64,000 nucleotides of DNA from CAYMKL01 sp964390805 (GTDB taxonomy: Bacteria > Chloroflexota > Anaerolineae > VGOG01), in the NCBI GenBank assembly GCA_964390805.1, contig CAYMKL010000019.1, positions 9,352 to 73,351 of the forward strand, read 5' to 3'. A model generated the notes under the pieces. The model worked only from the letters and a program-made list of their open reading frames with translations. It did no database searches and was not told the DNA's origin. Position 1 is the first letter of the stretch; each line of letters opens with the position of its first letter. A program made the position numbers and the translations under genes. Shown piece after piece: positions 8,698 through 17,405 of this stretch.

Positions 8698-8748
8698 GGG
8701 AAGGAGCTGTGGGATGGAGGGAGGACTTCATAGACTCTGGATGGAACC

Positions 8749-9036
8749 ATGACCAAAAGCAAGAAACGACGCAAGAAAAGGCAGCCTTCCAAGCAGGGTC
8801 AACAAGCCACGCCCAGCGCCAAGGATCAGGAACAACGGATCCGTGCATTTGACCGGATTCCGCTCTGGGGTTGGGTCTTGGTCTTCCTCGTGCCTTTGAT
8901 CCTTAGCGAGTTCATGTTCTACCAGGCGGGCCGAACGGCCAGCATGGTCATCTTCCCGCTGGCCTGGATTGGCTTCTGGGCTGCCATGATGCAGCGGTCT
9001 GGGTGGTCGATCCTGAAGAAGCGGGAGGACAAGTGA
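8749..9036 (+). CDS. Small basic membrane protein, two transmembrane segments
   Basis: The 95-residue protein has a Lys/Arg-rich N-terminal tail (SKKRRKKRQ) and two hydrophobic stretches, about residues 38-58 (WGWVLVFLVPLILSEFMFY) and 62-82 (TASMVIFPLAWIGFWAAMM), ending in KKREDK. The positive N- and C-termini suggest a hairpin with both ends in the cytoplasm. It is the last gene before the terminator at 9097 and may belong to the glycerol operon. I recognise no family. Confidence 0.6.
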   Translation: MTKSKKRRKKRQPSKQGQQATPSAKDQEQRIRAFDRIPLWGWVLVFLVPLILSEFMFYQAGRTASMVIFPLAWIGFWAAMMQRSGWSILKKREDK

Positions 9037-9096
9037 TAGGCCAACTTCGTTGGCACGTCGCTTGTCGCTTCTTGTGTCAATGTGCCTCGAATCAAG

Positions 9097-9125
9097 GCTG
9101 GGAGTCAATGGCGCTCCCAGCTTTT
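9097..9125 (+). terminator. Intrinsic terminator ending the glycerol locus
   Basis: A perfect 8-base-pair stem, GCTGGGAG (9097-9104) with CTCCCAGC (9114-9121), closes a 9-base loop and is followed by TTTTGTGTTT. It lies 60 bases after the small membrane protein gene and just before the promoter of the toxin-antitoxin pair. Confidence 0.85.
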
Positions 9126-9150
9126 GTGTTTCATGGTGGAGAAGATGCGC

Positions 9151-9179
9151 TTGACTTCTCCGCCGATAGCGGGTAGAAT
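9151..9179 (+). promoter_or_regulatory. Sigma-70-type promoter of the toxin-antitoxin operon
   Basis: TTGACT (9151-9156) and TAGAAT (9174-9179) each match the consensus at 5 of 6 positions and are separated by exactly 17 bases. Transcription would begin near 9186, about 36 bases before the antitoxin start. Autorepression by the antitoxin is expected for such modules, but I could not define an operator. Confidence 0.7.
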
Positions 9180-9221
9180 TGTATTGAGTAATGAATTGAT
9201 TGATGAACAGGGAGGTAGGAG

Positions 9222-9533
9222 ATGGAACGAGTGGTAAGTGCTACTGAGGCTCGCATCCGCTTTGGCGAGTTGATGCGGTGGGCCGTGGAGAGCCAGCAGC
9301 CCGTCGTTGTGGAGCGGGGTGGAAGACCCCACGTTGTCGTGCTCTCCGTGGCCCAATACGAACGGCTGAAGACAGACAGGCAGGGCGAGGGCTGGCGGGA
9401 GGCATTGGCGCAAGCCGCCCGCGTACGAGCCAGGATAGCGGCTCGGCTAGATGGTCAGCCCCTGCCGCCATCCGAGGAGATCATCCGCCAGATGCGGGAG
9501 GAGCGAGATGAGCAGCTTCTCGATTTGCATTGA
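9222..9533 (+). CDS. Phd/YefM-family antitoxin
   Basis: The 103-residue protein begins RVVSATEARIRFGELMRWAV, then VVVERGGRPHVVVLSVAQYERLK, the compact DNA-binding and dimerisation fold of Phd/YefM antitoxins. The charged C-terminal tail should wrap around the toxin. The start at 9222 follows GGAGG. Its last 26 bases overlap the PIN toxin gene in another frame, which couples translation of the pair. It probably represses its own promoter at 9151-9179. Confidence 0.88.
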   Translation: MERVVSATEARIRFGELMRWAVESQQPVVVERGGRPHVVVLSVAQYERLKTDRQGEGWREALAQAARVRARIAARLDGQPLPPSEEIIRQMREERDEQLLDLH

Positions 9534-9939
9534 TGCCAGTGTCGTTGTGCAGTTGGTGACCGGCGGCGCCTACGTGGCATTGATCACTGATCTGTGGACG
9601 GCGTGGCGTGAGACTCGGTGTGTGCTGATGGCGCCCACACTGTTGTACTGCGAGGTGACCAACGCCCTACATCGCTATGTCGTCCAAGGGTACCTATTGC
9701 CCGAGGAGGCAGCCGAGGCTTTGGATGCAGCTCTGGGATTAGACATAACTCTCCATGGTGATGCTGAGTTGTATCGACATGCCCTGCGCCTGGCTGAGCG
9801 CTTCTCGCTCCCGGCCACTTACGATGCTCACTACCTGGCTTTGGCAGAGCAACTGGGGGCTGAGTTCTGGACCGCTGACGGCAAGCTTGCCCGTGCGGTG
9901 CAGGCTGCCCTGCCGTGGGTGCGTCTGGTAGGGGAGTAA
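9508..9939 (+). CDS. vapC: PIN-domain ribonuclease toxin, VapC type
   Basis: The 143-residue protein has the acidic residues expected of a PIN nuclease: the first Asp in SICIDASVVVQLV, a Glu in LLYCEVTNALHRY, an Asp in LPATYDAHYLALAEQL and a final Asp in EFWTADGKLARAV. Such toxins cleave RNA, often tRNA, when free of antitoxin. I choose ATG 9508, inside the end of the antitoxin gene, because an upstream in-frame start at 9451 adds a non-family N-terminus. GGGAGGAG lies just upstream. RNA specificity cannot be read from the sequence. Confidence 0.88.
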   Translation: MSSFSICIDASVVVQLVTGGAYVALITDLWTAWRETRCVLMAPTLLYCEVTNALHRYVVQGYLLPEEAAEALDAALGLDITLHGDAELYRHALRLAERFSLPATYDAHYLALAEQLGAEFWTADGKLARAVQAALPWVRLVGE

Positions 9940-9970
9940 GCCTGGCGACCAGGGGAAAGGATCTCGTCGC

Positions 9971-10732
9971 ATGATGAAGCACGAATTGAGATTCCTTTTC
10001 GGCGGATTGGCAGGTGCTTTGATCGCCACAGGGTGGTGGTTGTACGATGGCCGCCCGCGTGGACGCACCCCAAGCCTCGAAAGTCTCGATGATCCAAAAG
10101 TCGCACGAGCCTACGGGTGGGTGGCGACGTCGCCGCCCATGAGAGTGCTGCGCTGGTTCGTGGCAGACCGCGCCGTCGCCATGACCAGGCGTGGAGCAGC
10201 AGCGGACCTGGGATGCGGCCCAGGCCAGTTGGTCATCGAGTTGGCACGGCGGGCCCCCGACCTGCACGTGACGGGCATTGACCTGTCGGACGAGATGATA
10301 GCCCGAGGCCAGAAAAAAGCCCGTCGCGCTGGCGTGGCGGATCGGGTCTCGTTTCGCCGGGGGAATGCGCAGCAGATTCCGTTCCCGGACGCTTCCCTGG
10401 ACCTGGTCGTCAGCACCTTGTCGCTACACCACTGGAGCAATCCGGTGGCCGTGTTGGACGAAATCGCCCGCGTCTTGCGTCCTGGCGGCTCCTTCTTGGT
10501 CTTCGATCTGCGCCGTGACATGATTGCACCATGCTGGCTACTGTTGTGGTTTGCCACTCACGTTATAGTGCCAGCCGCATTGCGCCGGGCGAACGAACCG
10601 TTGAGTAGCCGCAACGCGGCCTACACCCCACAGGAAGCGGCGCGACTGGCTGAACAGTCGCGCTTGAGTGGTTGGCGTGTCACTCGTGGACCGATGTGGC
10701 TGAGCATTGAAGGGACAATTATGGGAGCATGA
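9971..10732 (+). CDS. Class I SAM-dependent methyltransferase
   Basis: The protein has 253 residues and starts with a hydrophobic segment, RFLFGGLAGALIATGWWLY, suggesting membrane attachment. The SAM-binding motif I is AADLGCGPGQLVIELARRAP near residue 76, followed by VTGIDLSDEMIARG and a Methyltransf_11-like LDLVVSTLSLHHWSNPV. The substrate is unknown; small-molecule or lipid methylation is common for this type. The ATG at 9971 or 9974 follows GGGGAAAGG. It lies between the toxin gene and the large NLR-like gene, with 31- and 27-base gaps, so it may be co-transcribed with either. Confidence 0.85.
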   Translation: MMKHELRFLFGGLAGALIATGWWLYDGRPRGRTPSLESLDDPKVARAYGWVATSPPMRVLRWFVADRAVAMTRRGAAADLGCGPGQLVIELARRAPDLHVTGIDLSDEMIARGQKKARRAGVADRVSFRRGNAQQIPFPDASLDLVVSTLSLHHWSNPVAVLDEIARVLRPGGSFLVFDLRRDMIAPCWLLLWFATHVIVPAALRRANEPLSSRNAAYTPQEAARLAEQSRLSGWRVTRGPMWLSIEGTIMGA

Positions 10733-10759
10733 TCATAGACCAAAGAATGGGAGGGTATT

Positions 10760-13700
10760 ATGGCGATTGTTGAACTCTCAATGGTAATTGGCGCCATCGT
10801 TGAGATGGGCGTCGAGGGGATTTGGGAGAAGGCCAAGCGCCGCGAGGCAGTCATTAGGGCGCTGAAGAAGTTGGGGTTGCAGCCAGATGCGCCGCCATCT
10901 GATTTCGACGGTGTGTACGCTTACACGCTGGTCGAGTATGGCGTAGGCAAGCCCAAGCCAATCCTCGACTTCTTCCGCCACGAGTTCATCCGTGACGCCT
11001 TCCGCCAATCGTTTGAAAAACGGGATGCTTCGATTCTGAGCGAAGAGGCAGAGAGCCTGATCGAATGGCACAAGATCGGTGACGACCTACGACGGTTGGA
11101 TGTAGACCCGCGGCAGGAGTTCGCTCGCTTCACCGCTGTGTTCAATGAGATCGTTGACCGCACGCGCACACCGGCTGAGGTCAAGCGAGACCAGAAGCTG
11201 GATGATATCTACGGTGACTTGCATCAAAAGACAAGTGATATCATCGAACGCCTGGAAAAACTCGACGAACTGGGCGAGATTCGGGCAGAGCTCAGACGGC
11301 TGGCACAGAGTTATCGGGCGCGCCAGTTCATCGTCGCACCGACTGGCGAGAAGCTCAAGGTATTCATCAGTTCCAAGATGATGGAATTACGCGACGTACG
11401 TGAGATTGTCGCCAAGGCCCTCGATGACAGAGGGATTGATGCCTGGGTGTACGAAGCTCATGCTGGCGCGAGGCCGGAAGGCGTGGTGGAGACCTCATTC
11501 AGTGAGGTAGAGGCTGCCGATATCTACGTGGGGCTGTTCTGGCAGAAGTACGGTGAGGTGACGGTGCAAGAGTATCGCCGTGCCCGCGCCCTAGACAAGC
11601 CGTGCTTTGTCTACATCCGCGACAAAGACCTCCAGCGTGAAGAGGAATTGGAGGATTTTCTGCGGGACGAGGTCTACGACTTGCGAAAGGGTGTCACCTA
11701 CGACTACTTCGACAGCGCCGTAGAATTGGGCGAGCAAGCTGCCGGTGACATTATGGCCTGGTTGGTGCGGCGGCACCGCGAGATGACGGCTGAGATTCAG
11801 GAAGCTCGCGTGTCTGTGGACGAGGTCGCCCGTCTACAAGGCGAGGTCGATCGCCTTCAGGCTGCCAGTCGCGAACCTCTGCCACAGGGCACTGCTGTAG
11901 ACTATCTAGCCCAGCAGATGCGGACCTGGTTTGAGACCTTAGGTTACCGCTTTGAGAGTCACGACGTCCGGGCCAAAGACTACTTCGAGTGGGTCATCAA
12001 TGTCCCAGCGCGGCGGGGGTATGACCGCATCTTTGTACTTGGCGTCGAGGGCGAGGCCGAACTTGCCCACATTGCTGCCCTACGCCACGCCGTGGACGAG
12101 CAGGGGACCGATGAGGGATGGCTAGTGGCTGCACGGCGTAAAAGCCAGGCTGTCTGCGAAGAAGTTGAAAGAACAGAGAACCGCGATCTCTTCTGCTACA
12201 CCTTCGACGAACTGCTGGACGAGGATGCTGACTTCAGCGGCTACCTCGACTGGCTAGAGGTCGAGGTCAAGCGCCGGGGTATTGACACCACGTATGTTCC
12301 CTTGGCGTGCACCAAGGAGGAGGTCGATCCGGATACCGGGCAAAAGATAGGAGAAAGTCGCTACGACGAGCACAACGGCTGGATTGACGGCTACATTGAC
12401 CGGTGGGTAGATGATCCGTCCAAGGAGCACATCTCCATCCTGGGCGAGTTTGGCACTAGTAAGACTTGGTTCGCGCTACACTACGCCTGGAATGCCCTAC
12501 AGCGCTATCGCGAGGCCAAAGAACGGGGCGTCGAGCGCCCTCGCCTGCCCCTGGTCATCCCCCTGCGCGACTATGCCAAGGCAGTCAGCGTCGAGTCCCT
12601 CTTCTCCGAGTTCTTCTTCCGCAAACATGAGATACCTTTGCCCGGTTACTCCGCCTTTGAACAACTCAACCGTATGGGCAAGCTGGTGCTCATCTTCGAC
12701 GGCTTTGATGAGATGGCCGCTAAGGTGGATCGCCAGAAGATGATTAACAACTTCTGGGAGTTGGCCCGGGTAGCGGTGCCGGGGGCCAAGGCCATACTCA
12801 CCTGCCGTACCGAGCACTTTCCCGAGGCCCAAGAAGGCCGCGCCTTGCTAAGCGCTGAATTGCAGGCCTCCACTGCTAAGCTGACCGGCGAGCCGCCTCA
12901 GTTCGAAGTGTTGGAACTGGAGAAATTTGATGACGCCCAAATCCGCCAGGTGTTGTCGCTCCGGGCTGAGCCCGCCACTGTGGAACAGGTGATGGGCAAT
13001 CCCCAACTCCTTGACTTGGCCCGCCGGCCAGTGATGACCGAGTTCATCCTGGAGGCTTTGCCCGATATTGAGGCGGGCAAGCGAGTGGATCTGTCGCGCA
13101 TCTACCTCTACGCCGTGTGGCGGAAAATGGAACGGGACATCAAAGCGGAGCGAACTTTCACCTCTCTGGCGGACAAGCTCTATTTCCTGTGCGAGCTGTC
13201 GTGGGAGATGCTCTCTACCGATGAAATGAGCCTCAACTACCGGCTCTTTCCTGACCGGATTCGCCGCTTATTTGGCCCCGCCGTGCAGGAGCAAAAGGAC
13301 CTGGACCACTGGCACTACGACATGATGGGCAAGACCATGCTTGTCCGCAATGCCGATGGTGATTACACTCCGGCTCATCGTTCCCTGCTCGAATTCTTCG
13401 TCGCCTTCAAATTCACGGCAGAACTAGGCCTCCTGGCCCCCGACTTTACCGTCCTTGCTCAAGCTCAGTCCAACCTGGATGATTCACTCGCGGCCCAAAA
13501 ACACACCTGGTCCGACTACTTTCGGCGGTGGGGGGACAAGGACGGGCAAATCGTGAGAATTGCGCCACTCTCGCAGTTTGAGATGGAGCCAACTGAGAAT
13601 TTGAGAGAAACGGTAGGGAAGCAGAGGTTTGCACCTGCAATCCTGGATTTGATGAGAGGTATGTTGGAGGAAAGTGAGCTGTGGAAGAGATTCGAGGTTA

Positions 13701-15163
13701 CACGATCAATACATATAGATTATGAAAACTACCTAGGTGGTAATTGCTTATCGCTATTGAGTTGGGCAGGTGAGGATATGCGACAACGCAAATTGGACGG
13801 CCTCAACCTACGAGGGGCGGTATTGTTTTCGGATGTAAGCGGTACTAGCTTCTCAAATTCCAACCTGAGTGAGGCCACGTTTCTTGACCCAGTCTTGAGA
13901 GATGTGTCGTTCTTAGATGCTCAAATGGAAGGTGTGACTTTCCAAGAGTCTCCGAACGTTGAGCGAGTCTACAGCCTATCAAGCCAACATAAGTACCTGC
14001 TCGTGGGCCGGGAGAATTTGGCGAGTGTAATCTCGACAGATACGGGACAATCACATGCACACTTTGCGTTGCGACGAGATTACTCGTTTATCTTTGCTTA
14101 CCACGACGGAAGAGGACTAGCTGTTGGTAATAGAAGAAACGGGCGAGTTGAATTCTGGGACTTGAAGACGAACTCCTTTAGTAGGTGTAGTGATGAGGCG
14201 GACTCTCCAGTAGTGCAGGTGTCGCCTAATGAAAGTCTGGGTGTCATGGCGGTAATGAGAGCCAACGGTAGGATTGATTACTTGGATTCGAACTCGCTGG
14301 AGACCTTGTCATCCTGGAAGCCGTACACGATTGGCGGATTGCTCAACTGGACATACGACGGTGAAATGCTTATTACCCAAGGTAGAGATGACGAAGGAGA
14401 CAATATCAAAGCGTGGTGCGGTGATGGTGATCTTCTGTATACACTGCGGACACCCAAACAGCGGTATATTGAAGGCTATCTAGAGAAGTATCTCTTCTTG
14501 AGAAAGCTTGTGCTGGACCAAGAGCAAAATCGGGCATATGAAGTTCACGAATTAGCTAATGGAGACTTTGTCTCCAGAATTGTATTAGGTCCAAATGCAG
14601 CATCGGCTGTAGTCGACCAGCCTGAACCAGTTATCTGTTTTACTCAGGGGCCCAACATACTAATCGAGAATTTCGTGACACATGACAAACTCATGACCAT
14701 ACCGGGAGATGATAGGATATATGGGTTGTGGATGCATCGCTCTCCAGAACATGTGTTGCGGCTAGTCATTGACTATGAAAGAGCTTTAGTGGTTGGGCTT
14801 ATTGATTTGACTAGTCAACAATACTTGGAGGAGCGAGTGCTTGTGAAGGAATTGACAGATCCGAGCTACGATATCGTTCTTGATCCAGAGCAAGGCTTGC
14901 TGTTAAGTGGCGGTTCGGGTGGTGCAGTATGTATGTGGAACTGGGACGATGATGATGATCTACTTAGTATCATTAGGATCACGACGGACTGTTTTGGGAC
15001 ACAGATAGAAGGTGCCATCCTCAATGACTCCGAATTCGAGTGGTTGAAGGAGCGCGGAGCCATCGGAACGCCAAGAGAGATAAAGCCGCGTGATCATTAT
15101 AGGGCTACAACTATGGTTGACTCGAGAATTGCATTTTCGAGTAATGGTATTCTTCAGATATAG
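10760..15163 (+). CDS. DUF4062-NACHT-pentapeptide-beta-propeller protein (bacterial NLR-like)
   Basis: The 1467-residue multidomain protein reads as follows. Residues 1-190 are helical and unrecognised. Residues 197-300 are a DUF4062 domain (KVFISSKMMELRDVREIVA, then VGLFWQKYGEVTVQEYRRA). Residues 380-510 resemble a PD-(D/E)XK-type region but no complete catalytic triad is obvious. A NACHT/STAND ATPase follows, with its P-loop at 562-569 and Walker B LVLIFDGFDEMA near 641. Residues 1008-1070 are pentapeptide repeats (LDGLNLRGAVLFSDVSG), and about 1075-1440 form a WD-like propeller. Such proteins sense invaders and trigger a toxic effector domain. The P-loop reads GEFGTSKT, with Ser at 567 where Gly is usual. 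The C-terminal third is clearly A/T-richer than the rest. The start has GGGAGG upstream. Confidence 0.85.
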   Translation: MAIVELSMVIGAIVEMGVEGIWEKAKRREAVIRALKKLGLQPDAPPSDFDGVYAYTLVEYGVGKPKPILDFFRHEFIRDAFRQSFEKRDASILSEEAESLIEWHKIGDDLRRLDVDPRQEFARFTAVFNEIVDRTRTPAEVKRDQKLDDIYGDLHQKTSDIIERLEKLDELGEIRAELRRLAQSYRARQFIVAPTGEKLKVFISSKMMELRDVREIVAKALDDRGIDAWVYEAHAGARPEGVVETSFSEVEAADIYVGLFWQKYGEVTVQEYRRARALDKPCFVYIRDKDLQREEELEDFLRDEVYDLRKGVTYDYFDSAVELGEQAAGDIMAWLVRRHREMTAEIQEARVSVDEVARLQGEVDRLQAASREPLPQGTAVDYLAQQMRTWFETLGYRFESHDVRAKDYFEWVINVPARRGYDRIFVLGVEGEAELAHIAALRHAVDEQGTDEGWLVAARRKSQAVCEEVERTENRDLFCYTFDELLDEDADFSGYLDWLEVEVKRRGIDTTYVPLACTKEEVDPDTGQKIGESRYDEHNGWIDGYIDRWVDDPSKEHISILGEFGTSKTWFALHYAWNALQRYREAKERGVERPRLPLVIPLRDYAKAVSVESLFSEFFFRKHEIPLPGYSAFEQLNRMGKLVLIFDGFDEMAAKVDRQKMINNFWELARVAVPGAKAILTCRTEHFPEAQEGRALLSAELQASTAKLTGEPPQFEVLELEKFDDAQIRQVLSLRAEPATVEQVMGNPQLLDLARRPVMTEFILEALPDIEAGKRVDLSRIYLYAVWRKMERDIKAERTFTSLADKLYFLCELSWEMLSTDEMSLNYRLFPDRIRRLFGPAVQEQKDLDHWHYDMMGKTMLVRNADGDYTPAHRSLLEFFVAFKFTAELGLLAPDFTVLAQAQSNLDDSLAAQKHTWSDYFRRWGDKDGQIVRIAPLSQFEMEPTENLRETVGKQRFAPAILDLMRGMLEESELWKRFEVTRSIHIDYENYLGGNCLSLLSWAGEDMRQRKLDGLNLRGAVLFSDVSGTSFSNSNLSEATFLDPVLRDVSFLDAQMEGVTFQESPNVERVYSLSSQHKYLLVGRENLASVISTDTGQSHAHFALRRDYSFIFAYHDGRGLAVGNRRNGRVEFWDLKTNSFSRCSDEADSPVVQVSPNESLGVMAVMRANGRIDYLDSNSLETLSSWKPYTIGGLLNWTYDGEMLITQGRDDEGDNIKAWCGDGDLLYTLRTPKQRYIEGYLEKYLFLRKLVLDQEQNRAYEVHELANGDFVSRIVLGPNAASAVVDQPEPVICFTQGPNILIENFVTHDKLMTIPGDDRIYGLWMHRSPEHVLRLVIDYERALVVGLIDLTSQQYLEERVLVKELTDPSYDIVLDPEQGLLLSGGSGGAVCMWNWDDDDDLLSIIRITTDCFGTQIEGAILNDSEFEWLKERGAIGTPREIKPRDHYRATTMVDSRIAFSSNGILQI

Positions 15164-15428
15164 TAACGTATCCGATCACTGCTGACCGTGGGCAGAGGTG
15201 CACTCACTTGGTCGCGTGGTGAACTGTACATCCCATCGGGCAGAAGCTCAATTGCCAGGAGCTGTGATTGGCTGGGACCTAAGGGCCGGATGCCCCTGCT
15301 CCCAGCGGTGAGGGTACCCTCGGCGAATGGCTGGCGGAATGAGGGGTGGTTTTGGAGTAGGGGGAGGTAATCACTCGAACTGGTTTTGTGTAGTAGGCCA
15401 GGGCGAGGAGAATTGGGAAGGAAGTGTC

Positions 15429-16451
15429 ATGAAAACACAACCAGGATTCGTAGGCAAAGCGCTGACCGCAGCGCAACTGGAGGAGACGGTTGACTTCTTT
15501 CGAACTCGCCTGGTGGGACAATCCGAGGTCGTCGAAGTCCTGTCCAATGTCTTGACGCGGCAGAACGCTCTTTTGAGGTATGGTCTGGAGCACAAGGAGG
15601 AAAAGGCGGGCATCCCGGCGGACCCCATGGTGTTGTTGTTCGTCGGTGGCTCCTGGGGCAAGAGCCTGGCTGCCCGGCTCATTCCCATGGCCCTGAGTCG
15701 GTACGGACTGAGCTCCCTCACCACCCTGACCGCTCTTCCTCAGGACCCGGAGGGCAGTATCTACCTCGATCCTCGGATCGTGGCTGTGCCTTTCGCCGTG
15801 GTGCTGGTCGAACACATCGAGGCCGCTTATGCCATGAACGCCCGCTTCGTGGGCAATCTGGCGTATGTGATCAACGCGGGGCTCGTTCCCTTGCCCGACG
15901 AGATACGCGGGATGGTGAGGCCAATTCCTTTGGGACTGGCCACTTTCGTCTTCACCACCGGCGTGGGGGAGGAGGAGATCAGACGCGCCCTATACCCGGG
16001 CAGCGAGTCTGGCCTCTTGAAACGCCGTGACCTGTCGGCAGAGGAAGCCTACCAGAAGGTGCAGACGATTTGCCACCAGGCATTGCGAGACTTGCCCCAG
16101 GAAATCCTGCGAGAGGTGGATGAGACCGTCATCTTCAGACCCCTGAGAGAGGATGATCTACGGAAGGTGTTCGACCTAGAGATCGAATACTATGAGCAGG
16201 GGATCTTCCCGGGGCGGAGAATCGGTGTTGCCTTTGAGCCAGATGCCAAAGAGCGAGCTTTCTCCGAGGCCCTGGCCTTGTTGGACGTATACGGCATCCA
16301 CGTCCTGCGCCGCAAGTTGCAGCGTCACATTGACCCCGTGGTCTACAAAGCCTACATTGAGGGAGCCCTGACGGAGGAGAACATCAAAGAGGCCCGAGTT
16401 CTCGTCACTCTGGAAGGCGAGCAACTGAAGGTCAAGCTGTACTGGGGATGA
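15429..16451 (+). CDS. Degenerate Clp/HSP100-like AAA+ protein
   Basis: The 340-residue protein follows the plan of the second AAA+ domain of ClpA/B/C: LVGQSEVVEVLSNVLTRQNA, then FVGGSWGKSLAARLI, VVLVEHIEAAYAMNARF, IPLGLATFVFTTGVGEEEI and a C-terminal small domain ending LTEENIKEARVLVTLEGEQL. The key motifs are altered. The P-loop GGSWGKS is one residue shorter than GxxxxGKT, and the Walker B Asp-Glu pair (LLDEIEKAH in active Clp) is replaced by Glu-His. No N-terminal domain or first AAA+ domain is present. ATP hydrolysis is therefore doubtful and a scaffold or regulatory role is more likely. The start is ATG 15429 after GAAGGAAG. Confidence 0.7.
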   Translation: MKTQPGFVGKALTAAQLEETVDFFRTRLVGQSEVVEVLSNVLTRQNALLRYGLEHKEEKAGIPADPMVLLFVGGSWGKSLAARLIPMALSRYGLSSLTTLTALPQDPEGSIYLDPRIVAVPFAVVLVEHIEAAYAMNARFVGNLAYVINAGLVPLPDEIRGMVRPIPLGLATFVFTTGVGEEEIRRALYPGSESGLLKRRDLSAEEAYQKVQTICHQALRDLPQEILREVDETVIFRPLREDDLRKVFDLEIEYYEQGIFPGRRIGVAFEPDAKERAFSEALALLDVYGIHVLRRKLQRHIDPVVYKAYIEGALTEENIKEARVLVTLEGEQLKVKLYWG

Positions 16452-16489
16452 GATAGCGAAGACCGAGCTAGGGAAGAAAGGGGTGAGGG

Positions 16490-16723
16490 ATGGAAGGAGA
16501 ATCTCCTGAGAAGCGCCCTCGGACCGAGGCCGGGGAGGAAAACGGTCCTCAGGCGGAGGAAGAGCTTGCTCAGGCTGAGGCTGAAGAGGAAATGCAGCCT
16601 CAAGTGGAGGAAGAGGCGCTTCAGACTGAGGCTGAGAAGCGAGAGAAATCTCGCTGGGAGGCTCTCTTGCTAGAGGCTGAGGTGATTGCTGCCAATCTGA
16701 AAGAGAGCGGCACCCGACGCTAA
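16490..16723 (+). CDS. Small acidic low-complexity protein
   Basis: The 77-residue predicted protein is rich in Glu, Ala and Gln (EEELAQAEAEEEMQPQVEEE) with a more ordinary C-terminal helix, SRWEALLLEAEVIAANLKES. GGGGTGAGGG precedes the ATG. It lies 38 bases after the Clp-like gene and probably shares its transcript. The composition could reflect a real acidic chaperone-like tail or a GAG-rich spurious frame; I lean slightly towards a real gene. No family is recognised. Confidence 0.45.
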   Translation: MEGESPEKRPRTEAGEENGPQAEEELAQAEAEEEMQPQVEEEALQTEAEKREKSRWEALLLEAEVIAANLKESGTRR

Positions 16724-16820
16724 GACAGTTCAGCCGGGCGGGTCGATGGCCCAGCATGATCATCTTCTCGCTAGTGGGTAAAATGATACTGAATCAAGAG
16801 GCGGGGAGAGGAGTGAAGTC

Positions 16821-17375
16821 ATGTATCTGATCCCGTTTTACGTTGTTGATCCAGAACTGGCTGTGCGTGAAACGCGCGTCATCCATTTGCTTGTCGAGCA
16901 AGACGGTCTGGCGGTGGGGAGCTATGGTTTGCTAGAGTTCTATTGTTCCGATCCGACCTGCGACTGCCGGCGGGTAATGCTCAACGTCGCAGAGGAGCAG
17001 AACCCTGATCACTTCCTGGCGTCCATCAGCTATGGGTTTGATCGAGACGAGGAAATGGCCGGCCCACTTCTCGACCCATTGAACCCGCAGAGCGAGCACG
17101 CCGAAGTGCTGCTGCGGTTGGTGAAGAAGACCGTGCTGAGCGATCCCCGCTACCTGGCGCGATTGGAGCGGCATTATCGGCTGGTCAAGCAGGCGGCTTC
17201 CGATTCCCAACATCCTGCCTATATCAGTTTGCAACAGGTGCTGGCGAAGGAGTCCCGAGACTTCCCCCTGCCCACACCTTCGAAGAAGCGGGTGGGGCGT
17301 AATGACCCGTGTCCGTGTGGGAGCGGCAAGAAGTACAAGCACTGCTGTAGAAGAGGCATTGGAATGCCTGGATAG
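16821..17375 (+). CDS. SEC-C metal-binding motif protein
   Basis: The 184-residue protein ends in the zinc-binding SEC-C motif VGRNDPCPCGSGKKYKHCC, found at the C-terminus of SecA and many small proteins. An earlier CSDPTCDCRRVMLNV adds three cysteines and resembles the N-terminal part of SEC-C proteins of unknown function. There is no ATPase or nuclease domain. GGGGAGAGGAG precedes the ATG. The following methyltransferase gene begins 30 bases downstream. Metal binding is supported by motif; the cellular role is unknown. Confidence 0.8.
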   Translation: MYLIPFYVVDPELAVRETRVIHLLVEQDGLAVGSYGLLEFYCSDPTCDCRRVMLNVAEEQNPDHFLASISYGFDRDEEMAGPLLDPLNPQSEHAEVLLRLVKKTVLSDPRYLARLERHYRLVKQAASDSQHPAYISLQQVLAKESRDFPLPTPSKKRVGRNDPCPCGSGKKYKHCCRRGIGMPG

Positions 17376-17405
17376 TGGAGAGACGATTTCTGGCCAGGGA
17401 ACGGA

